The notes under the pieces: model-generated
The model's input: only the letters and a program-made list of their open reading frames with translations
Told to the model about the DNA's origin: nothing
Databases searched by the model: none
Made by a program: the position numbers and the translations under genes
Shown here: positions 9,653 through 18,288 of the stretch, piece after piece
Position numbering within the stretch: the first letter of the stretch is position 1
How the letters are laid out: each line of letters begins with the position of its first letter
Assembly: GCA_963704535.1 (NCBI GenBank)
Contig: OY969916.1
Location: forward strand, 3,224,001 to 3,288,000
DNA: 64,000 nt
Reading direction: 5' to 3'
Origin: G963704535 sp963704535
GTDB taxonomy: Bacteria; Chloroflexota; Chloroflexia; Chloroflexales; Roseiflexaceae

Positions 9653-11071
9653 ATGAGCATTAGCAAGCGTTATGAGGAAAAAGCGCAGAGGCTCTTCGGC
9701 GAGGTCTGCGTCAACAAAGCGCTGGTGCAAGAGGCGGGCTTCGGCACGCGGAGCGTCCCGACCTTCGTCAGCGAGTGGATCGTGACCCGTCACACACCCG
9801 ATGGCGTGCTGAACGACGAAGCCCGCCAGCGCATCCGCACGTTTCTCAACCGGCATCTGCCGACCCGCGATCAGAAAGAGCAACTCAAGGCGCAACTCCA
9901 GAACGGTGAGGCGCTCACGGTCCTCGATCAGTTTAACGTCACCGTCGATCTCCAGCGGAATGAGCTGCGCCTAGGTATCCCCTGCCTCGACGAGCGCAAG
10001 GCCGGGATAGAGCGGCATATCGCCGAACAATACCCGCTCCTATTCGGCAGCGGTGTCTGGGGGGTCGGCAAACTGCAATACTACCCGCCTGACCATATGC
10101 GGAAGGAGGGGCAGATTTGGATGGTCGATTTCCGGCCCATGCAGAATGCGAGCCTCGACCTGGACCTGTACTGCGAGCAGCGCGCGGCCTTTGCACTCGA
10201 CGAATGGCGCGATCTCCTCGTCGCCAGCATGGGCTACAACCCGGATGCCTACACTATTCACCAGCAAATGCTGCTCCTGTCGCGGCTGCTTCCGCTGGTT
10301 CAGGAGCGCGTCAATATGATCGAGCTGGCCCCCAAAGGAACCGGCAAGTCCTTCGTCTTCCTCAATCTCTCACGTTATGCACGGCTGGTCTCAGGTGGAA
10401 AGGTGACGGCAGCAGCACTCTTCTATAACAACCAGAGCCGCCAGCCCGGTCTGCTGACCCACTATGACTTGGTGGTTTTCGACGAAGCCCAGTCGCTGTC
10501 GTTTAGCAACCCTGGCGAGATCATCGGCGTCCTCAAGGACTATCTGGAGTTGGGCAGCTTTGCCCGTGGCGGGGTACAGAAAGTCGAGGCAAGCGCCGGA
10601 CTCATGATGCTTGCCAACATTCCGCTGGATGAACAGAAGCGCCCACGCCACGAAAATCTCTTCCGGGAATTGCCGGAATTCTTAGGCGAGACCGCCTTCA
10701 TCGACCGCATTCACGGCATTTTGCCGGGGTGGGAACTGCCGCGAATTGAACAGTCCTTTATCGCCACAGGCGTCGGTTTCAAGGCTGATTTCTTCGGGGA
10801 TGTGCTGCATCACCTCCGCACCCGCGCCGGCTACGAGCAGATCGTGCAGCAACGCAAGACCATCACCGGAACCAACGATCGGCGCGACATCACGGCCATT
10901 TCACGCCTTGCGGCCGGCTACTGCAAGCTGCTCTTCCCGCATGGTGAGCTTTCAGATCAGGATTTTGAGGAGTACTGCCTGAAGCCAGCCATCAGCCTAC
11001 GCCAACGGGTTCGTGATCAGCTATCTAACCTTGATCCAGAGTATGCACGCGTGAAGATTGGCTGTGCGTAA
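9653..11071 (+). CDS. brxL: BrxL, short form (AAA+ Lon-related BREX protein)
   Basis: A 472-residue protein. The N-terminal ~200 residues are the BrxL-specific DNA-binding-type region. An AAA+ module follows, with Walker A APKGTGKS at 226-233 and Walker B LVVFDEAQS at about 273-281. The protein ends soon after the ATPase lid (RQRVRDQLSNLDPEY), so it lacks the C-terminal Lon-protease-like domain of the ~680-residue type 1 BrxL. A short BrxL family of about 450 residues exists, so the length may be natural. It is the last gene of the operon. A 29-codon open frame (11072-11161) abuts its stop and could be a decayed continuation. Confidence 0.85.
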   Translation: MSISKRYEEKAQRLFGEVCVNKALVQEAGFGTRSVPTFVSEWIVTRHTPDGVLNDEARQRIRTFLNRHLPTRDQKEQLKAQLQNGEALTVLDQFNVTVDLQRNELRLGIPCLDERKAGIERHIAEQYPLLFGSGVWGVGKLQYYPPDHMRKEGQIWMVDFRPMQNASLDLDLYCEQRAAFALDEWRDLLVASMGYNPDAYTIHQQMLLLSRLLPLVQERVNMIELAPKGTGKSFVFLNLSRYARLVSGGKVTAAALFYNNQSRQPGLLTHYDLVVFDEAQSLSFSNPGEIIGVLKDYLELGSFARGGVQKVEASAGLMMLANIPLDEQKRPRHENLFRELPEFLGETAFIDRIHGILPGWELPRIEQSFIATGVGFKADFFGDVLHHLRTRAGYEQIVQQRKTITGTNDRRDITAISRLAAGYCKLLFPHGELSDQDFEEYCLKPAISLRQRVRDQLSNLDPEYARVKIGCA

Positions 11072-11521
11072 ATGGATGAGCAGCAGATGCAGCCCTACCT
11101 TAAAAGGCTACTAGGCAACATGGCCCACCTCCAAACGAACATGCGACCCTCCACCCCATAGTACTGCGGTCCTGGCGGTAAGACAAGCTGGCACGAGCGG
11201 CAAATAGCTTGGCACACTGCCCGCCGGTGGACATCAATTTGAACAGCCCCGACAAAGGTGCATAGGATTGGCCGCCGCGTTGCGGTATCGCGCCGGATTG
11301 AGTGTCCCGCGAGTTAGTTTTGCGTCCCCGATCGAACAGTGCCAACCGCTTTGCGCTGTAGGATTGGCCAGACAAAGCCGCCGCGCGGATAATTGACCAT
11401 GGAGTGAGCATATAAGGATTGCGAATGGCTCCCCTCCCCTGCTAACATCACTGCATCAACCGTTAATAAACGGTTAAACAAACCAACAACGTCGTAGCAC
11501 AACATGTAAGGGGGGCACATC
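11072..11521. other. Intergenic region after the BREX operon
   Basis: About 450 bases with no convincing gene. A 29-codon open frame (11072-11161) starts at the brxL stop and resembles nothing I know. A perfect inverted repeat, AACCGTT-AATA-AACGGTT, lies at 11458-11475, some 45 bases before the next start codon; it could be an operator for the secreted beta-helix protein. No T-run terminator was found after brxL. Confidence 0.5.
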
Positions 11522-13021
11522 ATGCCTAGCATTCCGACCAACCTCCACTCAGTGCGTATCATCAAGATCTTTGGCACACTCTTTATCGGGCTCTGCCTGG
11601 CCGCAATGGTGCTCGGCATCGCCCTTCCATATGGTTCGAGCGCCGCCAGCAACTCAGTCGTCATCAAACCGGAGGCGGACACCTATGTAAAAAGCAATAC
11701 ACCCACCAAAAACTACGGCGTCGCATTGCACCTCGATGTCGGCGCCACGCCACAGATGCGCAGCCTGCTGCGCTTCACTGTGAGCGGGATGGGGCAGAAC
11801 GGCGTGGCACAGGCGCGGCTGCGGCTCTACGTCAGCGACGCCAGCAGCAAGGCCGGCGTGAAGGTCTTCGCCACCGCCCCCGCCTGGGACGAAAAGAGCA
11901 TCACCTGGGACAAGCAGCCTGCGCTGGGGACACAGGTTGCCGAGCTGGCCCCCGCCGGCGTGGCCGCCAACACATGGATTGAACTCGACCTGGGCCAGGC
12001 GGTGACAGGCGATGGCGTCTACAGCTTTGCCTTGACCAGCGAGACCACCGACCCGCTAGCGTTCCGCTCCAGGAACCAGGCTGAAGCGCCCGAGCTCAAG
12101 CTGTACCCGCCGGCTGCGGTACCACCGTCGCCGACTGCGGTACCACCGTCGCCGACTGCGGTACCACCGCCGCCGACCGGCAAGGTGAAGATCCTGTGCG
12201 AGAACAAGGTGTACGACGGCTACACCAAGAAGCTGTTCGTGCTGGAGACCGCCGAGGATCAGGACCCCAACATCCAGAAGGTGATCCGCAACTGCACCTT
12301 CCGCAACGGCAGCGAGCCTGCGCTCGTAGTGCGATCGGCCAGGAATGTGCTTGTCGAGGGCAGCACCTTCGAGAACATCCGCTCGAACCAGCCGGGCGTC
12401 GGCGTCCACGCAATCAATATCCCATGCCGCGCGCCGTGCGTGATCGACAACGTCATCATCCGCAACAACCACTTCAACATGATCGGCGCCGATGGCATCC
12501 AGTTGGGCGAGGAAGACCGCAACATCAGCAATGTGCGCATCGAGAACAACACCTTTGTCGGCCGCGAGGGCACCGGCGAGAACGGCGTGGATGTCAAGGG
12601 CGTCAACGGCCCGATCTCTATTGTCGGCAACGTCATCCACGGCTTCCGGCCATGCCTATCGCCCAAGCAGGGCGGCACACAGGACTGTAGCGGCAGCATC
12701 GGGGCGGGCATGGTCGTCCACGACGGCACCCCGTCCGGGCGCGCCAACAATGTGACGGTTGAGGGGAATGAGTTCTACGACAACACCGACGGCATACACG
12801 TCACGAAGTCGGACAACATCGTAGTCAAGAACAACTCCTTCCACGACAACCTGGAGTATGGCCTGCTGGCAAGCGAGGTAAACAAGCTCACGATCAGCGG
12901 CAACACCTTCGCCAACAATGGCATCAACATGGACATCCAGAAAAGCACCGACTGCTCGGCGACGAGCAACAGCTTCTCGGGGTCGGGCGGCACTGGCTCT
13001 TTCGGGGCCTGTACGCGCTAG
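11522..13021 (+). CDS. Secreted DNRLRE-domain / right-handed beta-helix protein
   Basis: A 499-residue exported protein. Residues ~13-42 form a signal peptide or N-terminal anchor. Residues ~46-195 match the DNRLRE carbohydrate-binding-like domain (opening VVIKPEADTYVKS). A Pro-rich linker (AVPPSPT three times) follows. From ~215 to the end the protein has repeated N-N-x-F, V-x-I-x-N-N and G-I-x-V strands typical of a right-handed parallel beta-helix (pectate-lyase/NosD fold). It probably binds or modifies surface polysaccharide, but no catalytic residues can be assigned. A strong AAGGGGGG ribosome site precedes the ATG. It converges on the lipoprotein gene downstream and may belong functionally to the polysaccharide locus. 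Confidence 0.78.
   Translation: MPSIPTNLHSVRIIKIFGTLFIGLCLAAMVLGIALPYGSSAASNSVVIKPEADTYVKSNTPTKNYGVALHLDVGATPQMRSLLRFTVSGMGQNGVAQARLRLYVSDASSKAGVKVFATAPAWDEKSITWDKQPALGTQVAELAPAGVAANTWIELDLGQAVTGDGVYSFALTSETTDPLAFRSRNQAEAPELKLYPPAAVPPSPTAVPPSPTAVPPPPTGKVKILCENKVYDGYTKKLFVLETAEDQDPNIQKVIRNCTFRNGSEPALVVRSARNVLVEGSTFENIRSNQPGVGVHAINIPCRAPCVIDNVIIRNNHFNMIGADGIQLGEEDRNISNVRIENNTFVGREGTGENGVDVKGVNGPISIVGNVIHGFRPCLSPKQGGTQDCSGSIGAGMVVHDGTPSGRANNVTVEGNEFYDNTDGIHVTKSDNIVVKNNSFHDNLEYGLLASEVNKLTISGNTFANNGINMDIQKSTDCSATSNSFSGSGGTGSFGACTR
12116..12178 (+). repeat. Three 21-bp tandem repeats encoding a Pro-rich linker
   Basis: Three consecutive 21-bp units beginning GCGGTACCACCG encode the A-V-P-P-S-P-T linker between the DNRLRE domain and the beta-helix. 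Near-perfect DNA identity suggests recent expansion by slippage. Confidence 0.9.
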
Positions 13022-13035
13022 TCAACAAGGGACCT

Positions 13036-13316
13036 GCCGCAGACGAAAGGTGATAAATGACAGACGAAGGGGGACATGTCACAAACGAAAGGTGATAAAT
13101 GACAGACGAAGGGGGACATGTCACAAACGAAAGGTGATAAATGACAGACGAAGGGGGACATGTCACAAACGAAAGGTGATAAATGACATGTCGAGAGGGG
13201 ACATGTCACAAACTAAAGGGGACAAATGACATGTCGAGAGGGGACATGTCACAAACTAAAGGGGACATGTCACAGACTAAAGGGGACAAATGGCATGTCG
13301 AGAGGGGACATGCCGC
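13036..13316. repeat. 42-bp intergenic tandem repeat (minisatellite) with GACATGTC palindromes
   Basis: Copies start at 13059, 13101, 13143 and 13185 (period 42), then at 13228 (period 43) with drift, plus partial units on both sides. Each unit carries the 8-bp palindrome GACATGTC, and later units carry TGACATGTC-GAGAGG-GGACATGTCA, a longer dyad. There are no unique spacers, so it is not CRISPR. It lies between convergent genes; function unknown. Confidence 0.9.
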
Positions 13317-13333
13317 TGGATAACTCATGAGTT

Positions 13334-13362
13334 CGGACGGAGGGCCAATGGCCCTCCGTCCG
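13334..13362. terminator. Bidirectional hairpin between convergent genes
   Basis: A perfect 14-bp inverted repeat (arms 13334-13347 and 13349-13362, starting CGGACGGAGGGCC). The stem extends further (GAGT/ACTC) with one bulge. It lies between the + strand beta-helix gene and the - strand lipoprotein gene, where a two-way transcription stop is expected. There is no clear T-run, so it may act by structure alone. Confidence 0.6.
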
Positions 13363-13406
13363 ACTCATGTTCGTGGAGTATAACTATCGCGAGTCCTTGG
13401 CCGCTC

Positions 13407-14654
13407 TCAGCCTGCGGCCTTGTGCTTGAAAGGCGCGTCAAAGTCGTTGATCGCGCCATCCGTGCCGAGCGCCGCGGCGAGCGTGGCATCGTCGGCGTCG
13501 CCCTTGCCGAGCTGAAAGATCGAGAAGCCGCGCATGCCCTCCGCGCGCGCATACTTGATCTGGGCCACGGCGACCGCCGCGTCAGCGCCGCCGCCGGGGT
13601 ACACCTGACCATCGGGGTAGACGATCGCCTCTTTCTCGGGCATCCACGCCACGCCAAACCACACGCCGTCGAGCCGGCCGAGGAACGAGCGCCAGTTCGG
13701 CAGCCGGCGCCGCCACAGCTCCAGGCTTGGCGTGTAGTCCCCCGGCGTCACGGCGTCCATGTAGCCACCCTTCAGCCAGCCGATCGGGTCGATCCGGCTG
13801 TTGGAGGGGCGGTGCTGCACCCCGTCGAAGATGTAGTCGTTGTCGGGATGGGCCGTGACCCATTCCTCGAACCATTGCGGCAGGCGGTCGCCGGGCGCGA
13901 TCGGCTTGGGGTCGATATTGTCGACAAATGCGGTGATCAGCTTGCCGGGGTACCTATCCTTGACGGCCTCATAGCAGCCCTTGACAGTATCGGCGATCCC
14001 ACGCGCGCCGCGCTCGTCGATCGATCCGGCGGAGGTGGGATAGCGCAGGTTATCGAAATGCACGCCGGCCAGGTCGGGGTAGGCCGCCAGCCAGTCCAGG
14101 CACCACTGCCGGTGGGTTTGCTGCTCGCCGGCGTCGGCATAGTCGACAAGCGGGCCGCCGTTCTCGCCGCCCCCTTTGCGCCGGATGCTGTTGAGCCAGA
14201 CATGCACGCGGTATCCATCGGTCCTGGCCTGCTCGAAGAGTCGATCGAAGTGCCGCTGCTCGGACCAGCCCCCATTATCGCCCAGCGTGTAGGATGCGAG
14301 GAAGATCGTGTTCAGGTTGGCGGCTTGGATGGCGTCGAGCGTCCCAGTCTGGGCCTGGCGCGAGCTAAACGCGGGCGGGTTGAGCCACACGGCACGCGTC
14401 TCGGCCAGGGGTGCGCCCTCCAATTGCGGCGAGGGAATGGGAACCACAGTAGACGCCGGGACAGGCCGCGGCGAGGGAGCAGGCGGCTGTGTTGGCGCGG
14501 GAGCAGGCGGGAGCGTAGGCGTAGGCGCCTGCGCGGGAGGCGTGGGTGTGGAGGATTCGGCCCCGGAGCAGGCCGCGAGCACCGAGCCGAGTGCCGCTGC
14601 CCCAAGCCCCCGCAAGAACTGCCGTCGCGTGTACCATACTGCTGGTCGAGTCAT
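13407..14654 (-). CDS. Tat-exported lipoprotein with GHL10-type glycoside hydrolase domain
   Basis: A 415-residue protein. The N-terminus carries a twin-arginine motif (RRQFLRGLG) and a lipobox-like LAAC, so it should be exported folded and lipid-anchored. A ~45-residue Pro/Ala/Thr-rich linker follows. The main domain (from ~85, ETRAVWLNPPAF) matches the glycosyl-hydrolase-like 10 family, TIM barrels that cleave uncharacterised polysaccharides. VHFDNLRYP and ITAFVDNID lie at the expected barrel-strand ends and contribute acidic residues. It sits at the edge of the polysaccharide locus, consistent with trimming or turnover of the product. Substrate unknown. Confidence 0.78.
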   Translation of the reverse strand: MTRPAVWYTRRQFLRGLGAAALGSVLAACSGAESSTPTPPAQAPTPTLPPAPAPTQPPAPSPRPVPASTVVPIPSPQLEGAPLAETRAVWLNPPAFSSRQAQTGTLDAIQAANLNTIFLASYTLGDNGGWSEQRHFDRLFEQARTDGYRVHVWLNSIRRKGGGENGGPLVDYADAGEQQTHRQWCLDWLAAYPDLAGVHFDNLRYPTSAGSIDERGARGIADTVKGCYEAVKDRYPGKLITAFVDNIDPKPIAPGDRLPQWFEEWVTAHPDNDYIFDGVQHRPSNSRIDPIGWLKGGYMDAVTPGDYTPSLELWRRRLPNWRSFLGRLDGVWFGVAWMPEKEAIVYPDGQVYPGGGADAAVAVAQIKYARAEGMRGFSIFQLGKGDADDATLAAALGTDGAINDFDAPFKHKAAG

Positions 14655-14662
14655 GGCCGATA

Positions 14663-15763
14663 TTATCCCCCACTCAGCCGCGCTTGTCCATCCACCTCCT
14701 CCTGTAGCTCGCCGGCGATCCCGGCACGCTCGGGCGCCGAGACCGAGACCTGCCCCTCATCGAGCACCAGTGTTGTCCCGGTTACACCCAACTCGACCAG
14801 CAACTGCGCGACCTCCAGCGCCCGAAGCCCATCGTGACCGCGCACTGGCGGCGGGCCGGCCAGCCGGACAGCCGTCGCAAAGGCTTCCAGCTCGGCCCGC
14901 AATGGCTCACGCTTGTCGATCTTGAAGCGGATCATGTGCCCCTCGGAGACGCCAAGTACTGCCAGCTCGTGCCAGTCGTCGCCACGCGGCGCCGATTCGT
15001 TCTCGTAGAACGCGAGATCCTGGGTCAGGTAGTTGGCGACGAACATGCCGCGCTCACCCAGCACCGACAGTTCGCGCACCTTGGTGGGCGTCAGCCAGTT
15101 GATGTCGAGCACGCCAAGCACGTCGTTCTCAAAGCGCAGCACGGCCGAGAGCAGATCCTCGTGGGCGGTGTGCAGCCGCCGGCCAACCTCGGCATGCAGG
15201 CGCACGACACGCGAGCCGGTCAGGTAGTGCATAATGTCGAGGTCATGCGTAGCCAGGTCGATCACCACACCGACATCCTTGATCCGCGCCGGGAACGGGC
15301 CGATACGCCGGACGTGGATCTGGTAGACCTTGCCGAGCGCCCCCGCCTCAAGCTGGCTTTTGAGCGCGATGATCGCCGGGTTGAAGCGCTCGATGTGGCC
15401 GACGGTGAGCATGACGCCCAACTCCTGCGCCAGGGCCACCAGCGCCGCGCCCTCCTCGACCGTCGCCGCGATCGGCTTCTCAACCAGAGTCGGCACGTCG
15501 GCCAATAGCACTTCGCGGGCGATGGCGAAGTGCTGCTCGGTCGGGACGACTACCGAGACCAGGTCGAGCTGCTCGCGCTCAAGCATCGCGCGGTAGTCTG
15601 TGTAGGTGCGCACGCGGTAGCGCTGGGCGAGCTTGTTCAAGACAGCCTGATCAGGGTCGGCTACGGCCACCAGGATGGCGTCTTCCATCTCGGCGTAGAC
15701 GCGCGCGTGGTTGCGGCCCATCATGCCTGCGCCGATCACGCCGGCGCGCAAGAGCTTTGGCAT
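14663..15763 (-). CDS. Gfo/Idh/MocA-family sugar oxidoreductase
   Basis: A 366-residue NAD(P)-dependent oxidoreductase. The Rossmann motif GVIGAGMMGRNHARVY is at the N-terminus, the conserved EKPIA lies at about residue 94-98, and GHIERFNP begins the C-terminal substrate domain. Members in glycan loci oxidise or epimerise nucleotide sugars; the closest functional type by eye is UDP-GlcNAc(A) 3-dehydrogenase (WlbA-like), but this is not provable here. An AGGAG site precedes the start. Its upstream region is occupied by the fourfold 59-bp repeat. It probably supplies a modified sugar for the polymer. Confidence 0.8.
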   Translation of the reverse strand: MPKLLRAGVIGAGMMGRNHARVYAEMEDAILVAVADPDQAVLNKLAQRYRVRTYTDYRAMLEREQLDLVSVVVPTEQHFAIAREVLLADVPTLVEKPIAATVEEGAALVALAQELGVMLTVGHIERFNPAIIALKSQLEAGALGKVYQIHVRRIGPFPARIKDVGVVIDLATHDLDIMHYLTGSRVVRLHAEVGRRLHTAHEDLLSAVLRFENDVLGVLDINWLTPTKVRELSVLGERGMFVANYLTQDLAFYENESAPRGDDWHELAVLGVSEGHMIRFKIDKREPLRAELEAFATAVRLAGPPPVRGHDGLRALEVAQLLVELGVTGTTLVLDEGQVSVSAPERAGIAGELQEEVDGQARLSGG

Positions 15764-15780
15764 TGTGAGGCTCCTATATC

Positions 15781-16015
15781 TTTAGTGCTGAAAGTGAGAT
15801 TCTTGAGGGGCGACCCCTCAAACTCCCTTTTCAACTACCTTTAGTGCTGAAAATGAGATTCTTGAGGGGCGACCCCTCAAACTCCCCTTTCAACTATCTT
15901 TAGTGCTGAAAGTGAGATTCTTGAGGGGCGACTCCTCAAACTCCCCTTTCAACTATCTTTAGTGCTGAAAGTGAGATTCTTGAGGGGCGACCCCTCAAAC
16001 TCCCCTTTCAACTGG
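15781..16015. repeat. Four tandem 59-bp units with TTGAGGGG/CCCCTCAA stem-loop
   Basis: Copies of TTTAGTGCTGAAA start at 15781, 15840, 15899 and 15958, an exact 59-bp period with few mismatches. Each has an 8-bp stem TTGAGGGG with a 3-base loop and CCCCTCAA, followed by ACTCCCCTTTTCAAC-like sequence. The last unit overlaps the stop codon of the neighbouring glycosyltransferase. It belongs to the dispersed stem-loop family also seen at 26.1, 28.8, 30.2, 39.6, 42.5, 47.8, 49.8, 55.0, 56.7 and 60.8 kb. Confidence 0.92.
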
Positions 16016-17189
16016 CTCCGGCGAGATCATCGACCAGACGCACATAGCCGGCGGACTGGCTGGCCCAACTGTACTGCTGGCGGAACCTGGCCGTGTTGCC
16101 GGCCAGGTCGCGCAGCCGCGCGCGGTCGTGGTAGAGCGCGCGGATGTGGCGGGCTAGATCGTCGACGTTCTCGGGGTCGAAGAACTCGACCATCGACTCG
16201 TCGAAGTAGGCGCTGATCCCTGGCGTGCGCGCCACGACCGCCGGCACGCCCAGGGCCATGTACTCCATCAGCTTGGTGGGCAGGATACCGTCGGTGAAGA
16301 CATCGCGCCGGTACGGCACCACGCCGAGATCGGCCGAGCGGATCAGCCAGGGCAGCTCGGCGGTTGGCAGGAAGTCGGTGCTGATGCGCACGCAGTCGTG
16401 CAGCCGCAGCTCATCCGCCAGGCGCCGCAGCGAGTTGAGGTGCTCACCGCGACCGTGGACGATACAGCACAGGCCGGGCAGCTCGCCGCGTACCTGGGCC
16501 AGCGCTTGCAGCACCAGATCGACGCCATAGCGCTCGGTCAGGGTGCCGTGGTAGATCAGGCGAAACTGCTGGCTATCCTGCCCGCGCTCCGGCGGCGCGC
16601 CGCCGTCGAAGTAGCGCGAGTCGGCCACGTTCATCACCACCGAGCAGCGGCCGGGCGGAACCGAGCGCCGTAGCAGGGTCTGGCGCCAGGCTTCAGTGAC
16701 GGTGATCACATGATGGGCGAAGTGGCAGGCCAGCCACTCCTGCCAGCGCAGCAGGCGCGCCGGCCAGCTATCGAGGGTGGTGTGAAACCGGGCGCAGTAG
16801 AACTCGGGCATGAGATCGTGGATGTCGAGGATCACGCGGCTGCCGGTGAGGCGCGGGACCAGCGCGGCAAACACCAGGAAGTCCGGCAGGTTGTGAATCT
16901 GGACGACATTATAACGCCGCCGCAGGTGTAGGGCGGTCAGCCGCAGAAAGGCCAGCGCCATAAACGCCAAGTACTCGACGAGCTGGGCCAGGCCGCCGCG
17001 CCGCTTGTCGCGCCGCACCGGCAGCCGGTACACCATGGCGCCCGCCACGCGCTCGGCGGCAGGCTCCTCGCCGTGGCGTAGGCAGATCACATCGACCTCG
17101 TAGCCACGGTCGACCAACGCCTCGGCCTGGCGCTGAACGCGCGTCTCATCAAACGGGTAGTAGCTATGCACGACCATGCAGTGGCGCAT
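16008..17189 (-). CDS. Glycosyltransferase family 4 protein
   Basis: A 393-residue GT-B enzyme. The N-terminal domain starts MVVHSYYPFDETRVQRQAEAL, the donor-side pattern of GT4 enzymes. The C-terminal domain has LIYHGTLTERYGVD, and PTKLMEYMALGVPAVVA carries the acidic region that contacts the nucleotide sugar. It transfers a sugar from a nucleotide donor during repeat-unit assembly on the cytoplasmic face. Its start overlaps the end of the upstream FemAB-like gene by 26 bases, so the two are co-transcribed. The stop codon lies inside the last unit of the 59-bp repeat array. Confidence 0.87.
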   Translation of the reverse strand: MRHCMVVHSYYPFDETRVQRQAEALVDRGYEVDVICLRHGEEPAAERVAGAMVYRLPVRRDKRRGGLAQLVEYLAFMALAFLRLTALHLRRRYNVVQIHNLPDFLVFAALVPRLTGSRVILDIHDLMPEFYCARFHTTLDSWPARLLRWQEWLACHFAHHVITVTEAWRQTLLRRSVPPGRCSVVMNVADSRYFDGGAPPERGQDSQQFRLIYHGTLTERYGVDLVLQALAQVRGELPGLCCIVHGRGEHLNSLRRLADELRLHDCVRISTDFLPTAELPWLIRSADLGVVPYRRDVFTDGILPTKLMEYMALGVPAVVARTPGISAYFDESMVEFFDPENVDDLARHIRALYHDRARLRDLAGNTARFRQQYSWASQSAGYVRLVDDLAGAS

Positions 17190-18222
17190 TGGTTCGCTCC
17201 TCCCTGGGCTGGCGGATCAGCAAGCGGCGGTAGAGCTGGTAGCCAGCCTTGCTGATCCGCAGCAGCAGCGGCGTGTGGACGCAGACATTTCGGCCATAGT
17301 TAACCAGCGTGCCGCCGAACTTGGCCTTGAACTCGCGCGGGCCGTAGGGCTCGTCGGGCTTGCCGGCGCCGCCGAAGTCGAACACATGGAACCCGCGCGC
17401 CTTGCCCCACTGCAACGTGTGCCAGACCAGCAACTCATTTGGCGAGTACGACGCGAAGGCGCGATCGGCGCCGGCGTACCAGTCGATGATGCGCCCATTG
17501 TACGTAAGCAGCAGCCGCGCGCCGATACAGCGCTGGCCCTGATGGGCTAGAATGACCTGGAACATCCCGCGCGGGGCTAACAGCTCGAACGCGGCCTCGA
17601 ACAGCGCCCTACTGGCGAGCGGGATTTGCACGCGCCCATAGACCTCTTGCAGGATCTGGTAGGCGGCGGCGACCTTCTCGCGTTGATCGCCGGCCTCCTC
17701 GATCACAACCCCCTTGTTGCGCGCCGAGCGCACGCGCTCACGCCCGCTCTTGCTGATTGCGCGCCAGATCGCCTGCTCAGGCGGATCGAGATCTATCAGG
17801 TAATTCAGGTGGCCCTCGAAGGTAAAATGATCTGCGTGTAGCACTGGTTGCAGCTCGCCCAGGTCCGACAGGTTGCGTAGCTCGGTGAACAGGACTCTGC
17901 GCCGCATTGCCCGATTGTAGGCCGCCAGCAGTTGCGCCAGCGCCGCCTGCCCCGAGCTGCCGGGGGCGCACAGCGCGCCGCCGTAGGCCACTGCGCGGGT
18001 GGTGAGCCGGCGCAGGGGGCCGCTCATCAGCGTGACAAGCACCGGCAGCAGCAGCGCCAAGGGCCGGCCGTCGTCGCCAAGCGTGGCCCATAGTGTCGGA
18101 CGGTGGCCGGGCGCGCGCGCAAACACCCGGAACATCTCGGGCGTATGAAAGATATTGGACTGCGGATGGCGATCGACAAACTCTCGCCAGCGGTCTTCGT
18201 CAAGCTGTTGGACGACGCGCAT
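17164..18222 (-). CDS. FemAB-like / GNAT-type acyltransferase
   Basis: A 352-residue protein with the layout of FemAB/BioF2-like double-GNAT enzymes. It opens WREFVDRHPQSNIFHTPEM, has KSGRERVRSARNKGVVIEE in the middle, and ends with YSPNELLVWHTLQWGKARGF and FDFGGAGKP, the typical second-half signature. FemX-type proteins add amino acids from aminoacyl-tRNA to peptidoglycan precursors. Relatives in polysaccharide clusters are thought to acylate or peptidylate sugars. Which applies here is open; the context favours decoration of the exported glycan. It is co-transcribed with the following glycosyltransferase. Confidence 0.75.
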   Translation of the reverse strand: MRVVQQLDEDRWREFVDRHPQSNIFHTPEMFRVFARAPGHRPTLWATLGDDGRPLALLLPVLVTLMSGPLRRLTTRAVAYGGALCAPGSSGQAALAQLLAAYNRAMRRRVLFTELRNLSDLGELQPVLHADHFTFEGHLNYLIDLDPPEQAIWRAISKSGRERVRSARNKGVVIEEAGDQREKVAAAYQILQEVYGRVQIPLASRALFEAAFELLAPRGMFQVILAHQGQRCIGARLLLTYNGRIIDWYAGADRAFASYSPNELLVWHTLQWGKARGFHVFDFGGAGKPDEPYGPREFKAKFGGTLVNYGRNVCVHTPLLLRISKAGYQLYRRLLIRQPREERTNAPLHGRA

Positions 18223-18229
18223 CGTTCAC

Positions 18230-18288
18230 TCCGGGTTGGGTGGGGTGGTTTGGAGGGGTGGCCCCCTGCAAGCCTCCCCTTTGTCTAA
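18230..18288. repeat. Degenerate stem-loop repeat unit
   Basis: The short gap before the dehydrogenase gene contains GGAGGGGTGGCCCCCTGCAAGCCTCCCC, a diverged copy of the dispersed G/C-block stem-loop family found at most operon boundaries of this window. Confidence 0.5.

Noticed and set aside
13036..13316. CRISPR array
   Set aside because: The 42-bp units are contiguous with no unique spacers and no cas genes nearby; it is a tandem repeat.
13290..14837. 515-codon + strand open frame
   Set aside because: It lies antisense to the GHL10 lipoprotein, whose Tat signal, lipobox and domain are convincing. GC-rich third positions produce long shadow frames here.
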